The notes under the pieces were generated by a model that made no database searches, was not told the DNA's origin, and saw only the letters and a program-made list of their open reading frames with translations. From contig NZ_CP070480.1 in NCBI RefSeq assembly GCF_016924835.1, positions 2,046,001 to 2,110,000 of the forward strand: 64,000 nt of DNA, written 5' to 3'. The number at the start of each line of letters is the position of its first letter. Position 1 is the stretch's first letter. The position numbers were made by a program, and so were the translations under genes. Positions 62,016-64,000 of the stretch are shown one piece after another. Origin of the DNA: Rothia sp. ZJ932 (GTDB lineage: Bacteria; Actinomycetota; Actinomycetes; Actinomycetales; Micrococcaceae).

Positions 62016-62849
62016 ATGGTGAGCATGAGCGAACTTCAACAGCAGATTGTTGCCCACATGGGCGTTAAACCAGAGATTGATGCCCCCGAAGAGATTCGTA
62101 AGCGCGTGCAGTTTTTGTGCGATTACCTCAAGGCGAGCCACACACAGGGGTTTGTGTTGGGTATCAGCGGCGGCGTTGATTCCACCCTTACCGGACGTCT
62201 GTGCCAGCTCGCGGTAGAGGAGCTTGCCTTTGAAGGTATTGACGCTGATTTCGTGGCTGTTCGTTTGCCCTATAAGGTGCAAGCTGATGAGGATGACGCC
62301 CAGGCGGCACTGGATTTCATCATGCCCAAGACCACCGTTACTTATAACATTGGGCAAGCTGTGGACGGTTTCGCTGACGCTTTTGAAGACGCCACCGGGC
62401 GCACCATCGGTGATTTCAATAAGGGCAATGTCAAAGCGCGTGCGCGCATGATTGCCCAGTACGCACTGGCTGGTGAAAAGAACCTGCTGGTGGTAGGTAC
62501 CGACCACGCAGCTGAGAACATCACCGGTTTCTTCACCAAGTTCGGTGACGGTGGCGCCGACGTGCTGCCCCTCGCTGGTTTGAACAAGCGCCAGAACCGG
62601 CAGCTGCTGAAGACTCTGGGCGCGAAAGAGCGGCTCTGGGTGAAGGCTCCCACTGCTGATTTGCTTGACGGAAACCCTGGGCGCACTGACGAGGACGAGC
62701 TCGGCATCACCTACGACCAGATTGATGACTACCTCGAAGGTAAGCAGATTGACCCCGCCGCAGCCGAAGCGCTCGAAACCAAATATCTGCGCTCACGCCA
62801 CAAGCGCGTCCTACCCGTTACACCGGCTGACGACTGGTACAAGAGCTAG
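62016..62849 (+). CDS. nadE: NH3-dependent NAD+ synthetase
   Basis: A 277-residue enzyme amidating nicotinic acid adenine dinucleotide. [20 protein letters not shown] is the ATP pyrophosphatase P-loop (SGGVDS), and [40 protein letters not shown] and [20 protein letters not shown] are NadE signatures. There is no glutaminase domain, so ammonia is the nitrogen donor. ATG 62016 and ATG 62025 are both possible starts. The 3' end overlaps the convergent PAP2 gene by 32 bases. Confidence 0.95.
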   Translation: MVSMSELQQQIVAHMGVKPEIDAPEEIRKRVQFLCDYLKASHTQGFVLGISGGVDSTLTGRLCQLAVEELAFEGIDADFVAVRLPYKVQADEDDAQAALDFIMPKTTVTYNIGQAVDGFADAFEDATGRTIGDFNKGNVKARARMIAQYALAGEKNLLVVGTDHAAENITGFFTKFGDGGADVLPLAGLNKRQNRQLLKTLGAKERLWVKAPTADLLDGNPGRTDEDELGITYDQIDDYLEGKQIDPAAAEALETKYLRSRHKRVLPVTPADDWYKS

Positions 62850-63510
62850 GTGATTTACAGAGGGTACCCGGTGTACGCCCGCTAATGACTTCGGGAAAGA
62901 CCGCGTACCCCAGTAGCGTGATGCAAGCTCCCAGTAAGATGCCCGCCAGCACGTCGGTTCCCCAGTGTACTCCTGCGTAGATGCGGCTGGCGGCGACAGC
63001 AAGTATCAGTATGCCCGCAGTAACACCGGTCAGGACGCGCGCTGTACGACCCATGAGGGCGTAGGCGGCGAGGTAGATGCCTAGGCTCAGGGCTGTTATA
63101 CCGGTGGCATGCCCCGAAGGAAAAGAGTAAGCATACTCAGGTACCAGGTGGAATTCCTCTGCCGGGCGCAAACGGTCAATAATGCGTTTGATGACCCACA
63201 TGAGCCCCGGTGCCACCACCATGCCACATGCAATAGTGAAAAAGGGCTTTGCAGACCGGTGTGCCCGGCTCAGCGCTATAGCGGCAACGGTTGCGTAGAT
63301 TGTTTGCGGTACCGTGTTGAAGGCCTGCGTGAAGCGCGCCACCAGGGGGTTGAGCGCGTCCGCTCTCTCGCTGATGGCGAGGTGCCACAGCCACTGGTCA
63401 AAAAGGTTGTCGTGGTTGGTGAGCACGATAAAACTTGTAATTACACAGAAAATCAGCGCGCAGGTGAGGCCGGTCAGCAGCAGGCGGCGGCGCAAGGTGG
63501 AATCGGGCAT
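62818..63510 (-). CDS. PAP2 family phosphatase
   Basis: A 230-residue membrane phosphatase with about six membrane segments. Catalytic motifs: [15 protein letters not shown] (KxxxxxxRP), [14 protein letters not shown] (PSGH) and [17 protein letters not shown] (SRxxxxxHxxxD). Likely a lipid phosphatase or undecaprenyl pyrophosphate phosphatase. Its end overlaps nadE, so the last residues ([15 protein letters not shown]) are unlike the family. Confidence 0.9.
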   Translation of the reverse strand: MPDSTLRRRLLLTGLTCALIFCVITSFIVLTNHDNLFDQWLWHLAISERADALNPLVARFTQAFNTVPQTIYATVAAIALSRAHRSAKPFFTIACGMVVAPGLMWVIKRIIDRLRPAEEFHLVPEYAYSFPSGHATGITALSLGIYLAAYALMGRTARVLTGVTAGILILAVAASRIYAGVHWGTDVLAGILLGACITLLGYAVFPEVISGRTPGTLCKSPSSCTSRQPV

Positions 63511-63545
63511 TGTTCTAGTCTAGCCCGCTCCACAAAGTATTCCGC

Positions 63546-63587
63546 TACGGTGAAAGTACCCGCGCTAAAGACAGTACTTTCACCGTA
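63546..63587 (-). terminator. Hairpin downstream of the aminopeptidase side
   Basis: TACGGTGAAAGTAC and GTACTTTCACCGTA pair across a 14-base loop between two minus-strand genes, so it would end transcripts of the M18 gene before the PAP2 gene. Confidence 0.75.
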
Positions 63588-63623
63588 AGCCCGTACTTTT
63601 TTGCATCCCTACGGATGCTACCC

Positions 63624-64000
63624 CTACAGCGCAAAGAATCCCTCGATGGCGCGGGTTAGGTAGGCGACGTCGTCCACGTGGCACATTTCGCGCGCGGAGT
63701 GCATCGAGAGTAGCCCCAGACCTACGTCCACGGTGCGAATGCCCAGGCGGGTTGCGGTAATGGGGCCGATGGTTGAACCGCACGGAACATTATTGTTTGA
63801 AACGAACTCCTGGTAGGGAACCCCCGCTTTCTGGCAGGCGAGCGCGAAGGTTCCTGCACCGAGCGCGTCCGTGGCGTAGCGCTGGTTGGCGTTGATTTTT
63901 AGTAGGGGTCCGGCTGCTGGTGCGGGGCGGACGCGCGGGTCATGGTGACCTGCGTAGTTGGGGTGTAACAGGTGACCGGCGTCCGATGAGAGGCAGAAGG
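63624..64000 (-). CDS. M18 family aminopeptidase, C-terminal part
   Basis: The last ~125 residues of a minus-strand gene that continues beyond the right edge. [60 protein letters not shown] and [20 protein letters not shown] are the conserved C-terminal metal-binding segments of DNPEP/ApeB-type M18 aminopeptidases. The stop is TAG at 63624-63626. Confidence 0.92.
   Translation of the reverse strand, partial: FCLSSDAGHLLHPNYAGHHDPRVRPAPAAGPLLKINANQRYATDALGAGTFALACQKAGVPYQEFVSNNNVPCGSTIGPITATRLGIRTVDVGLGLLSMHSAREMCHVDDVAYLTRAIEGFFAL

Noticed and set aside
61900-62507. N-terminal extension of the DUF4870 frame
   Set aside because: It is antisense to nadE and lacks a ribosome site; the well-supported ATG is at 61880.

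Overview
The window looks like the chromosome of an actinobacterium of the Micrococcaceae, most probably Rothia. The reasons are moderate G+C with many GTG/TTG starts, a SAM-binding riboswitch of the actinobacterial type, an actinobacterial desaturase/ferredoxin-reductase pair, and gene content such as MetY, NlpC/P60 and an SLH-domain protease. All homology calls are by eye from motifs; no database search was possible.

Layout. 1-18.8 kb is mostly housekeeping and sulfur/amino-acid metabolism: a SAM-riboswitch-controlled flavin monooxygenase, acetyl-CoA synthetase, a PadR/membrane-protein pair, a HAD phosphatase, a cystathionine synthase/lyase plus amino-acid ABC transporter operon, an NlpC/P60 hydrolase, MetY with a CoA-binding protein, DedA, an AAA ATPase with an RNase H-like protein, and IlvD.

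19.1-31.2 kb is a complete type I-E CRISPR-Cas locus: a 28-repeat array, cas3 on the minus strand, and cse1-cse2-cas7-cas5-cas6e-cas1-cas2 on the plus strand. It is bracketed by two same-orientation copies of an ~83-bp nested palindrome that occurs four times in the window. Between cas3 and cse1 lie an Abi/HEPN-like gene broken by an in-frame amber codon and, in the cse1 promoter region, what looks like a degenerate one-spacer CRISPR. Its spacer-like part matches (15 of 17 bases, after an AAC that fits the PAM implied by the array) a site just upstream of cse1. I read this as a crRNA-like RNA guiding Cascade to repress its own operon (CreR-like, or the antitoxin half of a CreTA-like unit).

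31.5-38.6 kb holds a two-component system, trehalose genes (treR, treC), and a desaturase with its reductase. 38.9-51.7 kb is a plasticity region: decayed sugar ABC transporter genes, two related IS remnants, a truncated proX, corA and DUF1349 fragment, plasmid rep remnants, a decayed secreted protein next to a 4-TM protein, and a ~0.53-kb element with terminal inverted repeats. Inside it sits an AT-rich two-gene module encoding a strongly diverged histidine/phenylalanine ammonia-lyase-fold protein and a membrane-anchored partner; I could not assign this to any known system. Intact gabD and a small alarmone synthetase survive in the same region.

51.9-64 kb returns to core genes: MFS transporter, glycosyltransferase and pyruvyl transferase, purA, a large subtilisin-like SLH protease, a DUF4870 protein, nadE, a PAP2 phosphatase and a partial M18 aminopeptidase. 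No rRNA or tRNA gene was recognised.
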